From Shewanella sp. UCD-KL12 (GTDB lineage Bacteria > Pseudomonadota > Gammaproteobacteria > Enterobacterales > Shewanellaceae): DNA of 44,424 nt. Under the pieces are notes generated by a model. It did no database searches. It was given only the letters and a program-made list of their open reading frames with translations, and had not been told where the DNA came from. The stretch's first letter is position 1, and the number at the start of each line of letters is the position of its first letter. The translations under genes were made by a program, and so were the position numbers. Where the stretch lies: positions 1 through 44,424 of the forward strand of contig NZ_MPHJ01000025.1 in NCBI RefSeq assembly GCF_001957125.1. The letters run 5' to 3'. This document shows positions 8,065-17,373 of this stretch, piece by piece.

Positions 8065-8781
8065 GACCTGTTAGCTGTAATGCTCCTGCGCTAGCTAAAT
8101 TTCCTTAAACAAGTTCTATTATTCTTACTATCTTCTACAATATTGTTTGTCAGCAATTACCTTTAACACGTTAAAAGTAGGGTCTTGCTCTTCATGTCAT
8201 TTTGCTAAATGTAATAAAATTCAATTAATGTTTTACTGATTTCTTTATTTATGTGTCTTGTAGCATTTCGGCAAACCGCACCTTTGTTCTCCTCCATTTC
8301 AATACCAAGTAAAACCTGGCTTCGAAAGGTTGAGCGGTTCTTTCAACTAAGTTTCTCAAGAAGGCTTCTAAAGAGGTCTCTTATGGCATTTTTGAGGAAC
8401 TTAAGTGAACCTAAGGTGAGGTAGGCCGAACTGGCCATCTCGCCTACGTCCAAAGTTAGTACAAAGTTAATAAGAATGGAACTGTAAATTACAACAAAGT
8501 ACTAATTTGGCGACAATTTAGTCTAAAAGGGTTACTTTTTTGTTAATTTGGTTCTAGCGTTTTTTTGTCGGTGTATGAAAAGATGTCACTTATAGTGTTA
8601 GTGTCAAAATTTGGACGTAATTCTAGATGGAATCACTAGCTTTACAATCCTGATTAGTTTTTTAGTTCGCATGAGTAAATAGCGGTCAAAAAGCAGTTTA
8701 AAGTGATAAAGCCGCTTTGAGGGGCAAAATGTTAACGGAAGTTAATCAATAGCTGATTATCAGAGAGTGATGGGATGGTCA

Positions 8782-8806
8782 GTGGCCCTATCTATTATAG
8801 GGCCAC
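8782..8806 (-). terminator. Strong hairpin after nadC, without T-run
   Basis: Perfect 10-bp stem GTGGCCCTAT / ATAGGGCCAC with a 5-base loop, 23 bases beyond the nadC stop. There is no T-run after it on the minus strand, so it may protect the 3' end or terminate imperfectly. Confidence 0.5.
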
Positions 8807-8828
8807 CTTAAAAGTATATTTGGCTGGG

Positions 8829-9725
8829 TTAGCTTTTTAAACGAAGTGATAGATCTAAAGCTTGTAGGTGTTTGGTCAAAGCGCCAACAGAGATATAGTC
8901 CACGCCAGTTTTAGCAAAATCAGCGATGGTATCGATAGTCACGTTACCTGATACCTCGAGTTTGGCCTGCTCACTGTCGGCTAAGCGATTATTTAGCTCT
9001 ACTGCTTCAAGCATCATAGTAATATCAAAATTATCTAGCATGATAATATCTGAGCCTGCTTCTAGCGCTTGTTGCAACTCCAATATACTCTCCACTTCAA
9101 CTTCGACAAGTTTGTCTGAGTGAAGCTCCCGAGCCTTTTCTATCGCCTTTCCTATTCCACCACAGGCCATAATGTGGTTCTCCTTAATTAAGAAGGCGTC
9201 AAATAGACCGATTCGATGGTTTTTCCCACCACCACAAGTTACTGCATATTTTTGCGCTGTTCGCATGCCTGGAATCGTTTTACGAGTATCGAGTAGTTTT
9301 GTATGCGTGCTCGCAATTTTATCGACATATTTTTTAGTGAGTGTAGCGGTGCCTGATAGCGTCTGAATAAAATTCATTGCCGTTCTCTCACCAGTCAGAA
9401 TATCGCGTGCTGGACCTGACAGTTCACATAATAGTTGATTTGGAACCACAAGGTCGCCATCATCGACGTGCCAATGAAGGGCTACTTCGCCACCAAGTTG
9501 ATTAAAAACCTGCTCAGCCCAAGCTTTACCACAAAATACGCCCTCTTCTCGTGTGATAAGGCTTGCTTGAGCGTGTCTATCGGCTGGTATCAGCTGTGCT
9601 GTGATATCTGATTCTGTTCTTTTTATCGCCTCATCATTACTATCAGTGTGAGAGGGTATTGCTTGATATCCAAGATCTTCCTCGAGCGCTGCTTTTACTG
9701 AGGTTCTAATATCATTTTCCAGCAT
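8829..9725 (-). CDS. nadC: Nicotinate-nucleotide pyrophosphorylase (carboxylating), NadC
   Basis: Quinolinate phosphoribosyltransferase of de novo NAD synthesis: quinolinate + PRPP gives nicotinate mononucleotide, CO2 and PPi. Family signatures are present: ERTAMNFIQTLSG, DTRKTIPGMRTAQKYAV, GGGKNHRIGLFDAFLIKENH, VEVE and IMLDNF. At 298 aa it is normal. The ATG is at 9725. It is divergent from ampD and upstream of pilA, the same order as nadC-ppdD in E. coli. A 10-bp inverted repeat lies ~60 bases upstream of its start. Confidence 0.96.
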   Translation of the reverse strand: MLENDIRTSVKAALEEDLGYQAIPSHTDSNDEAIKRTESDITAQLIPADRHAQASLITREEGVFCGKAWAEQVFNQLGGEVALHWHVDDGDLVVPNQLLCELSGPARDILTGERTAMNFIQTLSGTATLTKKYVDKIASTHTKLLDTRKTIPGMRTAQKYAVTCGGGKNHRIGLFDAFLIKENHIMACGGIGKAIEKARELHSDKLVEVEVESILELQQALEAGSDIIMLDNFDITMMLEAVELNNRLADSEQAKLEVSGNVTIDTIADFAKTGVDYISVGALTKHLQALDLSLRLKS

Positions 9726-10055
9726 TGTATAGTCCTTGATGGTCTTATAATCACCACAGAGGGGATTTTCAATTAAACCGATATTATCAAAGTTGAGGTT
9801 TAACTTCGATATAGAATTGAGCTAGTTTTATCATTCTATGCTCGATTTAGCGGGATTAGTGAAGCGTGGATGCAAAGGGGATAGGTCCCATATTCCTAAT
9901 GACTATTTTGTTTAATACTTTCATTTATAGACGTACTGATAAATGAGTTTACTCCTCTGTTTTGTTAAGATAAATTGGCTATATTAACCATTGTCTGGGA
10001 AGAGGTGCGAGGCTTGGTTCATATCTGTTAATTGTTAAAGCTATATAAGGTATAG
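9726..10055. other. Divergent nadC / ampD promoter region
   Basis: 330 bases between divergent genes. It holds one clear inverted repeat, TATCAAAGTT...AACTTCGATA (9785-9794 and 9802-9811, 9 of 10 pairs), on the nadC side. Promoters for both genes must lie here, but I cannot assign -35/-10 boxes with confidence. Confidence 0.5.
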
Positions 10056-10625
10056 ATGGCAGGACATTATGATGAGCGACTGATTGTTGATAATGGCTGG
10101 GTTAAGTCAGCGCGGCATTGCATATCTCCGCACTTTAATCAAAGACCTATTGCTGAGATTAGTTTACTCGTTATTCATAATATTAGTTTGCCAGCGGGTT
10201 GCTTTGGCCTCCCCTATATTGATCAACTTTTTCAAGGTTGTCTTGAGAGTGAGAAAGATGCGAGTTTTAGCGACCTAGTGGGGTTAGAAGTCTCTGCACA
10301 TTTTCTAATTCGACGAGATGGGGAGTTGGTGCAGTATGTTAGCTGCGATGATCGAGCTTGGCATGCAGGGGTATCGAGTTATTTAGGGCGTAATGGGTGT
10401 AATGATTTCTCCTTGGGTGTTGAACTCGAGGGGACAGACACTCAAGCGTATACGTCAGCTCAATACAAACGGCTGCAACAGCTTACTCTTGCCTTGTTTG
10501 AATCCTATCCTATGCTAAATGCAGATAGCGTAGTAGGGCATTGTGATATCGCCCCAGGTCGAAAAACCGATCCAGGTGAAAGCTTTGACTGGAAAAAATA
10601 CCGTTCTAGCATACGGAACCGATAG
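10056..10625 (+). CDS. ampD: 1,6-anhydro-N-acetylmuramyl-L-alanine amidase AmpD
   Basis: Cytosolic zinc amidase that removes the peptide from anhydromuropeptides during cell-wall recycling. Expected zinc ligands are H41 (VIHNISLP), H162 (GHCD) and D172 (RKTDPG); the likely catalytic Glu is in GVELEGTD (~123). These match the E. coli AmpD pattern. There is no signal peptide, and the length (189 aa) is typical. It is followed 55 bases later by ampE, as in E. coli. Loss of AmpD normally derepresses AmpC-type beta-lactamases where AmpR is present; no ampC or ampR is seen here. Confidence 0.95.
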   Translation: MAGHYDERLIVDNGWVKSARHCISPHFNQRPIAEISLLVIHNISLPAGCFGLPYIDQLFQGCLESEKDASFSDLVGLEVSAHFLIRRDGELVQYVSCDDRAWHAGVSSYLGRNGCNDFSLGVELEGTDTQAYTSAQYKRLQQLTLALFESYPMLNADSVVGHCDIAPGRKTDPGESFDWKKYRSSIRNR

Positions 10626-10680
10626 TTAGGCTAGTTGCTTAAAGTTAGGCTTTAAGCTCATTGTTTAGAAGGACTACAAG

Positions 10681-11532
10681 ATGGCGCTTTTTTCTCTTTT
10701 GATCGCAATCATGGTTGAACGTCTTAAGCTACTTCCTAAGACATGGCAGCTAGAGTCTCTGTTGGCTTTGTATACCAAACTTTTTTTCGGTAGTAAGCAG
10801 CTTAAGTCGGAATTAATGATGGCCATAGCACTCTTGTTACCCATGCTTGCGATTCAAATTACAACCTGGGCTGTTCAAGGTATGTTTTGGGGAGGGCTGA
10901 GTCTACTGCTTTGGGTTGGTGTTTCCATATTGTGCTTTAGCCATCAACGTCAACGAATTGCATTTAAACGTTATATGCAAGCGGCGTGTCGTGGCGACGC
11001 TCAAGCCTGTTACCACTTTGCTGAAGAGCTAGATCGTAACCGCTCTGTTGATGCCGTAAGTGAAGGTGATTTAGGGGCCAAAGTTGGCCAAAGTGTTGCC
11101 TGGATAAACTATCGATTCTATGGCGCCGTTGCCCTGTACCTTATATTCTTTGGGCCTGCAGGCGCGATTCTTTACTGCACTGTTAGGTATTATGCCGACG
11201 AAAGCCATCAAAACTCCCAAGAACTGCCGATAGTTGACAATGTCTTGATGCTATTGGATTGGCTGCCCAGTAGAATATTTTCTTTTGGTTACGTGTTAAG
11301 TGGACAGTTCACACAAGCATTTAACTGTTGGCGAAAGCTAGGGTTTAGCCTTAATACGAGTGCAAGAGATATTATATCTCAGGTTGCGATGGCTGCAGAA
11401 GCAACGCCGGAAACAAGTGCGAAACCTATATGTGTACAGTCAACGTTGGCCTTTCTTCAGTTGAGCAAGCGAAACTTTATTCTGCTTTTAACAACCTTAT
11501 CTCTATTAACTATATTTGGTGTCGTGACCTAA
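10681..11532 (+). CDS. ampE: Inner-membrane regulatory protein AmpE
   Basis: A 283-residue membrane protein with the AmpE-type start MALFSLLIAIMVERLKLLPK. Hydrophobic segments lie at about residues 43-60, 64-82, 155-175 and 263-282, and there is a charged central cytosolic part. E. coli AmpE (284 aa) is described as a possible sensor in the ampD-ampE beta-lactamase induction operon; its biochemical activity is unclear. A purine-rich AGAAGGACTACAAG precedes the ATG. It is probably co-transcribed with ampD. Confidence 0.92.
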   Translation: MALFSLLIAIMVERLKLLPKTWQLESLLALYTKLFFGSKQLKSELMMAIALLLPMLAIQITTWAVQGMFWGGLSLLLWVGVSILCFSHQRQRIAFKRYMQAACRGDAQACYHFAEELDRNRSVDAVSEGDLGAKVGQSVAWINYRFYGAVALYLIFFGPAGAILYCTVRYYADESHQNSQELPIVDNVLMLLDWLPSRIFSFGYVLSGQFTQAFNCWRKLGFSLNTSARDIISQVAMAAEATPETSAKPICVQSTLAFLQLSKRNFILLLTTLSLLTIFGVVT

Positions 11533-11714
11533 TACTAATCAGGTTAGCCTAGCTCATTTAGAGAGATGCTTCATACGTATCAATCACTCTATTTAATGTG
11601 CAGTTCGTTTTCACTGGTGACAATGGTCAGACCTTTAACTTCAGCATTTAAGCTATGCTCACACATCTTGAGTTTACATGAAGCCGATCACAAACTGGAC
11701 TTTCAAAATGTGAT

Positions 11715-11743
11715 TTGATAAAGTGCGCTCAGTCAATTAAATT
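11715..11743 (+). promoter_or_regulatory. Candidate pdhR promoter
   Basis: -35 TTGATA (11715-11720), 17-base spacer, -10 TAAATT (11738-11743). The -10 overlaps the PdhR operator at 11741-11755, which fits autorepression. Confidence 0.5.
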
Positions 11744-11755
11744 GGTAAGACCAAT
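11741..11755 (+). promoter_or_regulatory. PdhR operator
   Basis: ATTGGTAAGACCAAT is a perfect palindromic match to the known PdhR consensus ATTGGTNNNACCAAT, extended by A/T pairs on each side. It lies 23 bases before the pdhR ATG. In E. coli PdhR leaves this site when pyruvate binds, so pyruvate should induce the operon. Confidence 0.9.
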
Positions 11756-11778
11756 TTACAATAGGAGCTGAGGGCCAT

Positions 11779-12531
11779 ATGGCTTATAGCAAAATTAACC
11801 AGCCAAAAATTTCTGACGTTATTATGGGTCAGTTAGAGCAGATGATCTTGGAGGGAAGTCTCCAGCCAGGTCAAAAGCTCCCTCCTGAACGTGAACTAGC
11901 ACTTCAGTTTGAAGTCTCTCGTCCATCTCTTCGTGAAGCAATCCAAAAGCTTGAAGCAAAAGGGCTTCTTCTCCGCCGTCAAGGTGGTGGAACCTATGTC
12001 AAAGAGCAATTGTGGCAGAGCTTAGCCGATCCTATTGTTGAACTGATGCATAGTGACTCTGAGAGTCAATATGATCTACTTGAATTTAGACATGCTACAG
12101 AAGGCATGATGGCCTATTTTGCTGCGCTTCGTGGAACCGATGCCGATATGCAAAATATCAAACGCACCATTATGGATGTCGAGGCAGCTAAAGAGGTTGA
12201 AGAACAGGCTAAAGCGATTGTCTGTTTCTACCGTGCTATAGCCGAAGCTTCGCATAATGTGGCCATGCTCCACCTAGTATTAAGTTTGTCGCCTGTGCTG
12301 CATAAAAACGTCGCACAGAACTTAGAGCTTCTGAATCGTAGAGAAGATGCCTCATCCAGGGCGAACGAGCATAGGCTAGCATTACTTGCTGCCATCGTTC
12401 GACGTGATCCTGACGCTGCTCGTGAAGCCTCCAATGAACACTTAAGTTACATTGAAGAGGTCATGCTGGCGGTAAGGGAAGAAGATAGTCGGTTGCAGCG
12501 TAGCTTGCGCCGTTTAAAAAGCGGTGACTAG
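11779..12531 (+). CDS. pdhR: Pyruvate dehydrogenase complex repressor PdhR (GntR/FadR family)
   Basis: Pyruvate-responsive repressor of the PDH operon. It has an N-terminal winged helix (residues ~8-75) with the GntR signature LPPERELALQFEVSRPSLREAIQKLEAKG in two adjacent blocks, then an all-helical FadR-type C-terminal domain (~90-235). The length (250 aa) matches E. coli PdhR (254). The start fits a purine-rich GGAGCTGAGGG before the ATG. A perfect PdhR operator is 23 bases upstream. It lies 80 bases before aceE in the canonical pdhR-aceE-aceF order. Confidence 0.95.
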   Translation: MAYSKINQPKISDVIMGQLEQMILEGSLQPGQKLPPERELALQFEVSRPSLREAIQKLEAKGLLLRRQGGGTYVKEQLWQSLADPIVELMHSDSESQYDLLEFRHATEGMMAYFAALRGTDADMQNIKRTIMDVEAAKEVEEQAKAIVCFYRAIAEASHNVAMLHLVLSLSPVLHKNVAQNLELLNRREDASSRANEHRLALLAAIVRRDPDAAREASNEHLSYIEEVMLAVREEDSRLQRSLRRLKSGD

Positions 12532-12611
12532 GCACACGCCTCCACCAAAGAATCTTAAAATTTAACAATTTTATTGTTTTAACCTAATTACGTATAGGGA
12601 AGGACTGCGAA

Positions 12612-15275
12612 ATGTCTGAACATATGCTACAAGACTTAGATCCACTAGAAACCCAAGAGTGGGTTGACTCTCTACAGGCTGTGCTTGAGCAAGAGGGTCC
12701 AGAGCGTGCACATTATCTACTTGAAAAGCTTATTGATAAAGCTCGTCGCAATGGTACTCACTTGCCATACAAGGCAACAACAGCATACCTGAATACCATT
12801 CCGTCAGGGCATGAGCCACATATGCCAGGCAACCAAGAGATGGAGCGACGTATTCGTGCCATCGTTCGTTGGAATGCACTAGCAATGGTACTTCGTGGTT
12901 CGAAGAAAGATCTAGAGCTTGGTGGACATATCTCAAGCTTTGCTTCTAGTGCGACTATATATGATGTCTGTTTTAACCACTTTTTCCGTGGCCCTAATGA
13001 AAAAGACGGTGGCGATTTAGTCTATTTCCAAGGCCATATCGCACCGGGTATCTACTCGCGTTCTTTCCTTGAGGGTCGAATTAGCGAAGACCAGATGAAT
13101 GGTTTCCGTCAAGAAGTTGATGGCAAAGGCTTGTCTTCATACCCACATCCTAAGTTGATGCCTGATTACTGGCAGTTCCCTACGGTATCTATGGGTCTTG
13201 GTCCAATCCAAGCCATTTATCAAGCGCGCTTCCTTAAGTATCTAACAGACCGTGGTCTAAAAGATTGCTCTGAGCAAACGGTTTACTGTTTCTTAGGTGA
13301 CGGTGAGTGTGATGAGCCAGAAACATTAGGTGCTATCGGCCTAGCTGCTCGTGAAGAGTTAGATAACTTAGTCTTTATTGTTAACTGTAACCTGCAGCGT
13401 CTTGATGGCCCTGTACGTGGTAACGGTAAGATTATCCAAGAGCTTGAAGGCGAGTTCCGCGGTGCAGGCTGGGAAGCGGTTAAAGTTATTTGGGGTCGTT
13501 ACTGGGATCCACTACTTGCACGCGATACTAGCGGCAAGTTACTACAGTTGATGGAAGAAACGGTAGATGGTGAATACCAAAACTGTAAAGCTAAAGGTGG
13601 TGCATACACTCGTGAGCACTTCTTTGGTAAGTACCCAGAAACTGCAGAAATGGTTGCCAACATGTCAGATGATGACATCTGGCGTCTAAACCGTGGTGGT
13701 CATGATCCAGTTAAGATTTTTGCTGCATTACAGCATGCTAAAAACACTAAAGGTCGTCCAACAGTTATCTTAGCCAAAACGGTAAAAGGCTACGGTATGG
13801 GTGATGCGGGTGAAGGTAAAAACATCGCGCACAACGTCAAGAAGATGGGTGTTGAGTCACTTAAGTACTTCCGCGATCGTTTCAACATCCCAATTTCAGA
13901 TGATCAGTTAGAAGATATTCCTTTCTATCATCCAGGTGCAGACTCTGAAGAAGTTCAGTATCTAAAAGCGCGTCGCGCAGAGCTACACGGTGCAATGCCT
14001 GCACGTCGTGAGAAATTCTCCCAAGATCTTGAAATACCATCTTTGAAGATTTTTGATTCAGTGCTTAAAGGCTCAAACGGTCGTCAGATCTCAAGTACGA
14101 TGGCTTTTGTACGTATTTTGACTGCACTGCTCAAAGATAAAAAGATTGGCAAGCAAATCGTACCTATAATCCCTGATGAAGCGCGTACTTTTGGTATGGA
14201 AGGTTTGTTCCGCCAAGTCGGTATTTATGCTCATGAAGGGCAAAAATACGAGCCACAAGATTCAGATCAAGTGGCATACTACCGCGAAGATAAGACCGGG
14301 CAGGTATTGCAGGAAGGTATTAATGAGTTAGGTGCTATGTCATCTTGGGTCGCTGCGGCAACCAGTTACTCTGTTAACGATACTCCAATGATCCCATTCT
14401 ATATCTACTACTCTATGTTTGGTTTCCAACGTATTGGCGACATGGCATGGGCTGCAGGTGATATGCGTGCTCGTGGTTTCATGGTTGGTGGTACTTCTGG
14501 TCGTACAACCCTAAATGGTGAAGGCCTACAGCATCAAGATGGTCACAGTCATGTATTGGCTAATACCATTCCTAACTGTATCTCTTACGACCCTACTTAC
14601 GGTTATGAAATCGCGGTTGTAGTACAAGACGGTATACGCCGTATGTACGGTGAACAAGAAGATGTTTTCTATTACCTCACCACAATGAACGAAAACTACG
14701 AGCAGCCAGCAATGCCAGAAGGGGCTGAAGAGGGTATCGTTAAAGGTATCTACAAGCTTGAAACCCTACAAGGTAGTGGTAAAGGTTCAGTTCAATTAAT
14801 GGGTTGTGGCACAATCTTAGAGCAGGTTCGCAAAGCGGCTACAGCTTTATCTAAAGATTTTGGTATTACTACAGATGTGTTCAGCGTCACGAGCTTTAAT
14901 GAGCTAACGCGTGATGGTCAGGCTGCAGAGCGTTACAACATGCTGCACCCAACTGAAACACCAAAAGTACCTTACATCAGTGAAGTACTGTCGAAAGATG
15001 CGCCAGCTATTGTCGCGACTGATTACATGAAGATTTACGGTGAACAGCTTCGAGCCTATATACCGACTGACTATAAAGTATTAGGTACGGATGGTTTTGG
15101 TCGTAGTGATAGTCGTGAGAACTTACGTCATCACTTTGAGGTTGACGCTAAATTTATTGTGATTGCATCACTTAAGTCACTTGTCGATCGTAATGAACTA
15201 CCTGTTGAAGTGCTTACTAAGGCTATCAGCGAGTATGGTATCGATGTTGACAAGATCAACCCACAGTACGCGTAA
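12612..15275 (+). CDS. aceE: Pyruvate dehydrogenase E1 component (homodimeric)
   Basis: Thiamine diphosphate-dependent decarboxylase that starts oxidation of pyruvate to acetyl-CoA and passes the acetyl group to the lipoyl arm of AceF. The TPP-binding motif begins GDGECDEPE (~residue 231) and ends at NCNLQ (~260). The histidine-rich GLQHQDGHSH active-site loop is also present (~637-646). Its length, 887 aa, is the same as E. coli AceE. GGGAAGGAC lies 9 bases before the ATG. aceF follows 12 bases after the stop, so the two are surely co-transcribed. Confidence 0.98.
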   Translation: MSEHMLQDLDPLETQEWVDSLQAVLEQEGPERAHYLLEKLIDKARRNGTHLPYKATTAYLNTIPSGHEPHMPGNQEMERRIRAIVRWNALAMVLRGSKKDLELGGHISSFASSATIYDVCFNHFFRGPNEKDGGDLVYFQGHIAPGIYSRSFLEGRISEDQMNGFRQEVDGKGLSSYPHPKLMPDYWQFPTVSMGLGPIQAIYQARFLKYLTDRGLKDCSEQTVYCFLGDGECDEPETLGAIGLAAREELDNLVFIVNCNLQRLDGPVRGNGKIIQELEGEFRGAGWEAVKVIWGRYWDPLLARDTSGKLLQLMEETVDGEYQNCKAKGGAYTREHFFGKYPETAEMVANMSDDDIWRLNRGGHDPVKIFAALQHAKNTKGRPTVILAKTVKGYGMGDAGEGKNIAHNVKKMGVESLKYFRDRFNIPISDDQLEDIPFYHPGADSEEVQYLKARRAELHGAMPARREKFSQDLEIPSLKIFDSVLKGSNGRQISSTMAFVRILTALLKDKKIGKQIVPIIPDEARTFGMEGLFRQVGIYAHEGQKYEPQDSDQVAYYREDKTGQVLQEGINELGAMSSWVAAATSYSVNDTPMIPFYIYYSMFGFQRIGDMAWAAGDMRARGFMVGGTSGRTTLNGEGLQHQDGHSHVLANTIPNCISYDPTYGYEIAVVVQDGIRRMYGEQEDVFYYLTTMNENYEQPAMPEGAEEGIVKGIYKLETLQGSGKGSVQLMGCGTILEQVRKAATALSKDFGITTDVFSVTSFNELTRDGQAAERYNMLHPTETPKVPYISEVLSKDAPAIVATDYMKIYGEQLRAYIPTDYKVLGTDGFGRSDSRENLRHHFEVDAKFIVIASLKSLVDRNELPVEVLTKAISEYGIDVDKINPQYA

Positions 15276-15287
15276 GAGGGAAATAAA

Positions 15288-17213
15288 ATGGCTGAGTTAA
15301 AAGAAATTTTAGTCCCAGATATCGGCGGTGACGAAGTTCAAGTTATCGAGATCTGTGTGGCAGTTGGTGATGCTATTGCCGCAGAAGAGTCAATTATCAC
15401 GGTTGAAAGTGATAAAGCGACCATGGATATCCCAGCTCCTTTTGCTGGTGTATTAAGTGAACTTAAGGTTGCTGTGGGTGACACAGTATCAGAAGGTTCT
15501 TTAATCGCTATGATGTCTGGTGAAGCAAGCACTCCTGCTGCTGAAGTATCTGCGCCTGCAGAACCTGTGGCTGCTCCTGCACCTGAAGCGACACCAGTGG
15601 CTAGTGGTACCCAAGTGATTGAAGTGGCAGTACCTGATATTGGTGATGCTAGCGATGTTGATATTATCGAAGTCCTCGTTGCAGTTGGCGATAAGATTGA
15701 GGCAGACACAGGTCTAATTACTTTAGAGACAGATAAAGCAACCATGGAGGTGCCAGCACCTTCAGCGGGTGTTGTCAAAGCGCTTAAAGTGGCTGTTGGC
15801 GATAAAGTCTCTATGGGCTCATTAGTGTTAATGCTTGAAGTGGGTGATGCCACTTCACCTGCACCAGTAGCAGTAGAAGAAGCGGCTGTTGCAGCAACTC
15901 CTGCTGCAAGTGTTAGTGCAGTACAAGAAATTGCGGTTCCTGATATTGGTGATGCTGCAGATGTCGATGTGATTGAAGTACTTGTTGCTGTTGGTGATGA
16001 GCTGACACTTGATCAGGGCTTAATTACACTTGAGACTGATAAAGCGACCATGGAAGTACCTGCTCCTGTTGCTGGAAAGCTAGTTGGCTTAACAGTTAAA
16101 GTGGGCGATAAGGTATCACAAGGTAGCGTTATTGCGACCATTGAAACGGTTTCTGCTGCGCCAGTAGCGGCGCCGGCTTCTGTAGCAAGTGCACCAGCAC
16201 CCGCTGTTGCTGCTCCATCCGCGCCAGCAGCTAGCAAGCCGCCTGTACCACATCACCCGAGTGCGGGGAGCCAGCCAAAAACTGGCGCGGTACATGCGTC
16301 ACCAGCTGTTCGCCGTTTAGCGCGTGAATTTGGTGCTGATCTGACACTGGTTAAAGGTACAGGTCGTAAAGGACGTATTCTTAAAGAAGATGTTCAGGCA
16401 TTTATCAAATATGAGTTAAGCCGACCAAAAGCTTCTGCTGCAACTGCTGTTGCTGGTGGGGCTGGTGGCTTGAATGTGATTGCTGCACCTAAGGTTGATT
16501 TTGCCAAGTTTGGTGAAGTTGAAGAGGTGCCACTGAGCCGAATTCAGAAGATTTCAGGTCCAAACTTACATCGCAACTGGGTAACCATCCCACATGTGAC
16601 TCAGTTTGACGAAGCTGATATCACTGAGCTGGAAGCATTCCGCAAAGATCAAAACGCTGTTGCAGCTAAGAAGAAAGCGGATTATAAGATCACGCCGCTT
16701 GTCTTTATGATGAAGGCTGTAGCTAAAGCACTGGCTGAGTTCCCTGTATTTAACTCAAGCTTGAGTGCGGATGGCGAATCTTTGATTCAGAAGAAGTACT
16801 TCCATATCGGTGTTGCAGTTGATACGCCAAATGGGCTTATGGTGCCAGTGGTTCGTGATGTCGATAAGAAAGGTATTGTTGAACTTTCACGTGAACTTAT
16901 GGATATCTCTGTTCGTGCCCGTGATGGCAAGCTAAAGTCTGCAGATATGCAAGGCAGCTGCTTCACGATCTCAAGCCTAGGCGGTATTGGCGGTACGGCA
17001 TTTACGCCAATCGTTAACTACCCAGATGTGGCGATTTTAGGTGTATCAAAATCTGAAATTAAGCCTAAGTGGAATGGTAAAGATTTTGAGCCTAAGTTAA
17101 TGCTGCCACTGTCATTATCTTACGATCACCGTGTTATTGATGGTGCTATGGCTGCGCGATTCAGCGTCACGCTTTCAAGCATTCTCAGTGATATTCGCAC
17201 ACTTATTTTGTAA
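15288..17213 (+). CDS. aceF: Dihydrolipoamide acetyltransferase (PDH E2), three lipoyl domains
   Basis: Core of the PDH complex. It has three N-terminal lipoyl domains with lipoyl-lysine motifs ESDKATMDIP (K43), ETDKATMEVP (~150) and ETDKATMEVP (~251), joined by Ala/Pro/Val-rich linkers. A peripheral subunit-binding domain follows (~337-375, ASPAVRRLAREFG), then the catalytic domain with HRVIDG (His ~614). Three lipoyl domains and 641 aa resemble E. coli AceF (630 aa). The second and third lipoyl domains are very alike, suggesting recent duplication or homogenisation. AGAGGGAA precedes the ATG, and a terminator follows 7 bases after the stop. Confidence 0.97.
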   Translation: MAELKEILVPDIGGDEVQVIEICVAVGDAIAAEESIITVESDKATMDIPAPFAGVLSELKVAVGDTVSEGSLIAMMSGEASTPAAEVSAPAEPVAAPAPEATPVASGTQVIEVAVPDIGDASDVDIIEVLVAVGDKIEADTGLITLETDKATMEVPAPSAGVVKALKVAVGDKVSMGSLVLMLEVGDATSPAPVAVEEAAVAATPAASVSAVQEIAVPDIGDAADVDVIEVLVAVGDELTLDQGLITLETDKATMEVPAPVAGKLVGLTVKVGDKVSQGSVIATIETVSAAPVAAPASVASAPAPAVAAPSAPAASKPPVPHHPSAGSQPKTGAVHASPAVRRLAREFGADLTLVKGTGRKGRILKEDVQAFIKYELSRPKASAATAVAGGAGGLNVIAAPKVDFAKFGEVEEVPLSRIQKISGPNLHRNWVTIPHVTQFDEADITELEAFRKDQNAVAAKKKADYKITPLVFMMKAVAKALAEFPVFNSSLSADGESLIQKKYFHIGVAVDTPNGLMVPVVRDVDKKGIVELSRELMDISVRARDGKLKSADMQGSCFTISSLGGIGGTAFTPIVNYPDVAILGVSKSEIKPKWNGKDFEPKLMLPLSLSYDHRVIDGAMAARFSVTLSSILSDIRTLIL

Positions 17214-17219
17214 AGTTGA

Positions 17220-17247
17220 AGGCTGCTCATGTTGAGCAGCCTTTTTT
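17220..17247 (+). terminator. Rho-independent terminator after aceF
   Basis: Stem AGGCTGCTC / GAGCAGCCT (9 bp, 5-base loop) followed by six T. It separates pdhR-aceE-aceF from lpd and implies that lpd also has its own promoter. Confidence 0.92.
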
Positions 17248-17263
17248 CTGTTACAACTAGGAT

Positions 17264-17280
17264 TGTGATCAGTATCAAAC
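17264..17280 (+). promoter_or_regulatory. CRP/FNR-like site upstream of lpd
   Basis: TGTGATCAGTATCAAAC fits CRP (TGTGA-N6-TCAAA, right half 4 of 5 to TCACA) and FNR/EtrA (GTGAT-N4-ATCAA, 9 of 10). The same outer bases occur before acnB (31624-31640). A weak -10-like TACAAG at 17303-17308 would put the site near position -43. The assignment is inference. Confidence 0.55.
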
Positions 17281-17373
17281 AAAGGTTAAAATGCGGCCAC
17301 CTTACAAGATTTGGCCACACTTTATCGTTGAGTCGGTGCAGCCGGCAACGAAATAAAAAGAATAGAGGAAATC

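Larger units (their letters stand above)
7982..8828. other. Long non-coding region between nadC and pilA
   Basis: About 850 bases, AT-rich, with no credible open frame on either strand. It must hold the pilA promoter; a TATAAT on the minus strand (8059-8064) is a candidate -10 but lacks a good -35, and I find no clear sigma-54 site. Other visible structure: inverted repeat TTAGCT...AGCTAA (8071-8098), palindrome ACAATATTGT (8137-8146), a near-palindrome around TTTAACACGTTAAA (8162-8175), GTAGGC...GCCTAC (8421-8447), and a strong hairpin at 8782-8806. Confidence 0.6.

Noticed and set aside
7982..8130. Sigma-54 promoter for pilA
   Set aside because: I looked for GG-N10-GC on the minus strand; the nearest match (AGGAGCATTACAGC) has the wrong spacing.
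15338..15853. 171-codon open frame opposite the aceF lipoyl domains
   Set aside because: Its apparent repeats (SPTATxS) are only the mirror of the repeated lipoyl domains and linkers.
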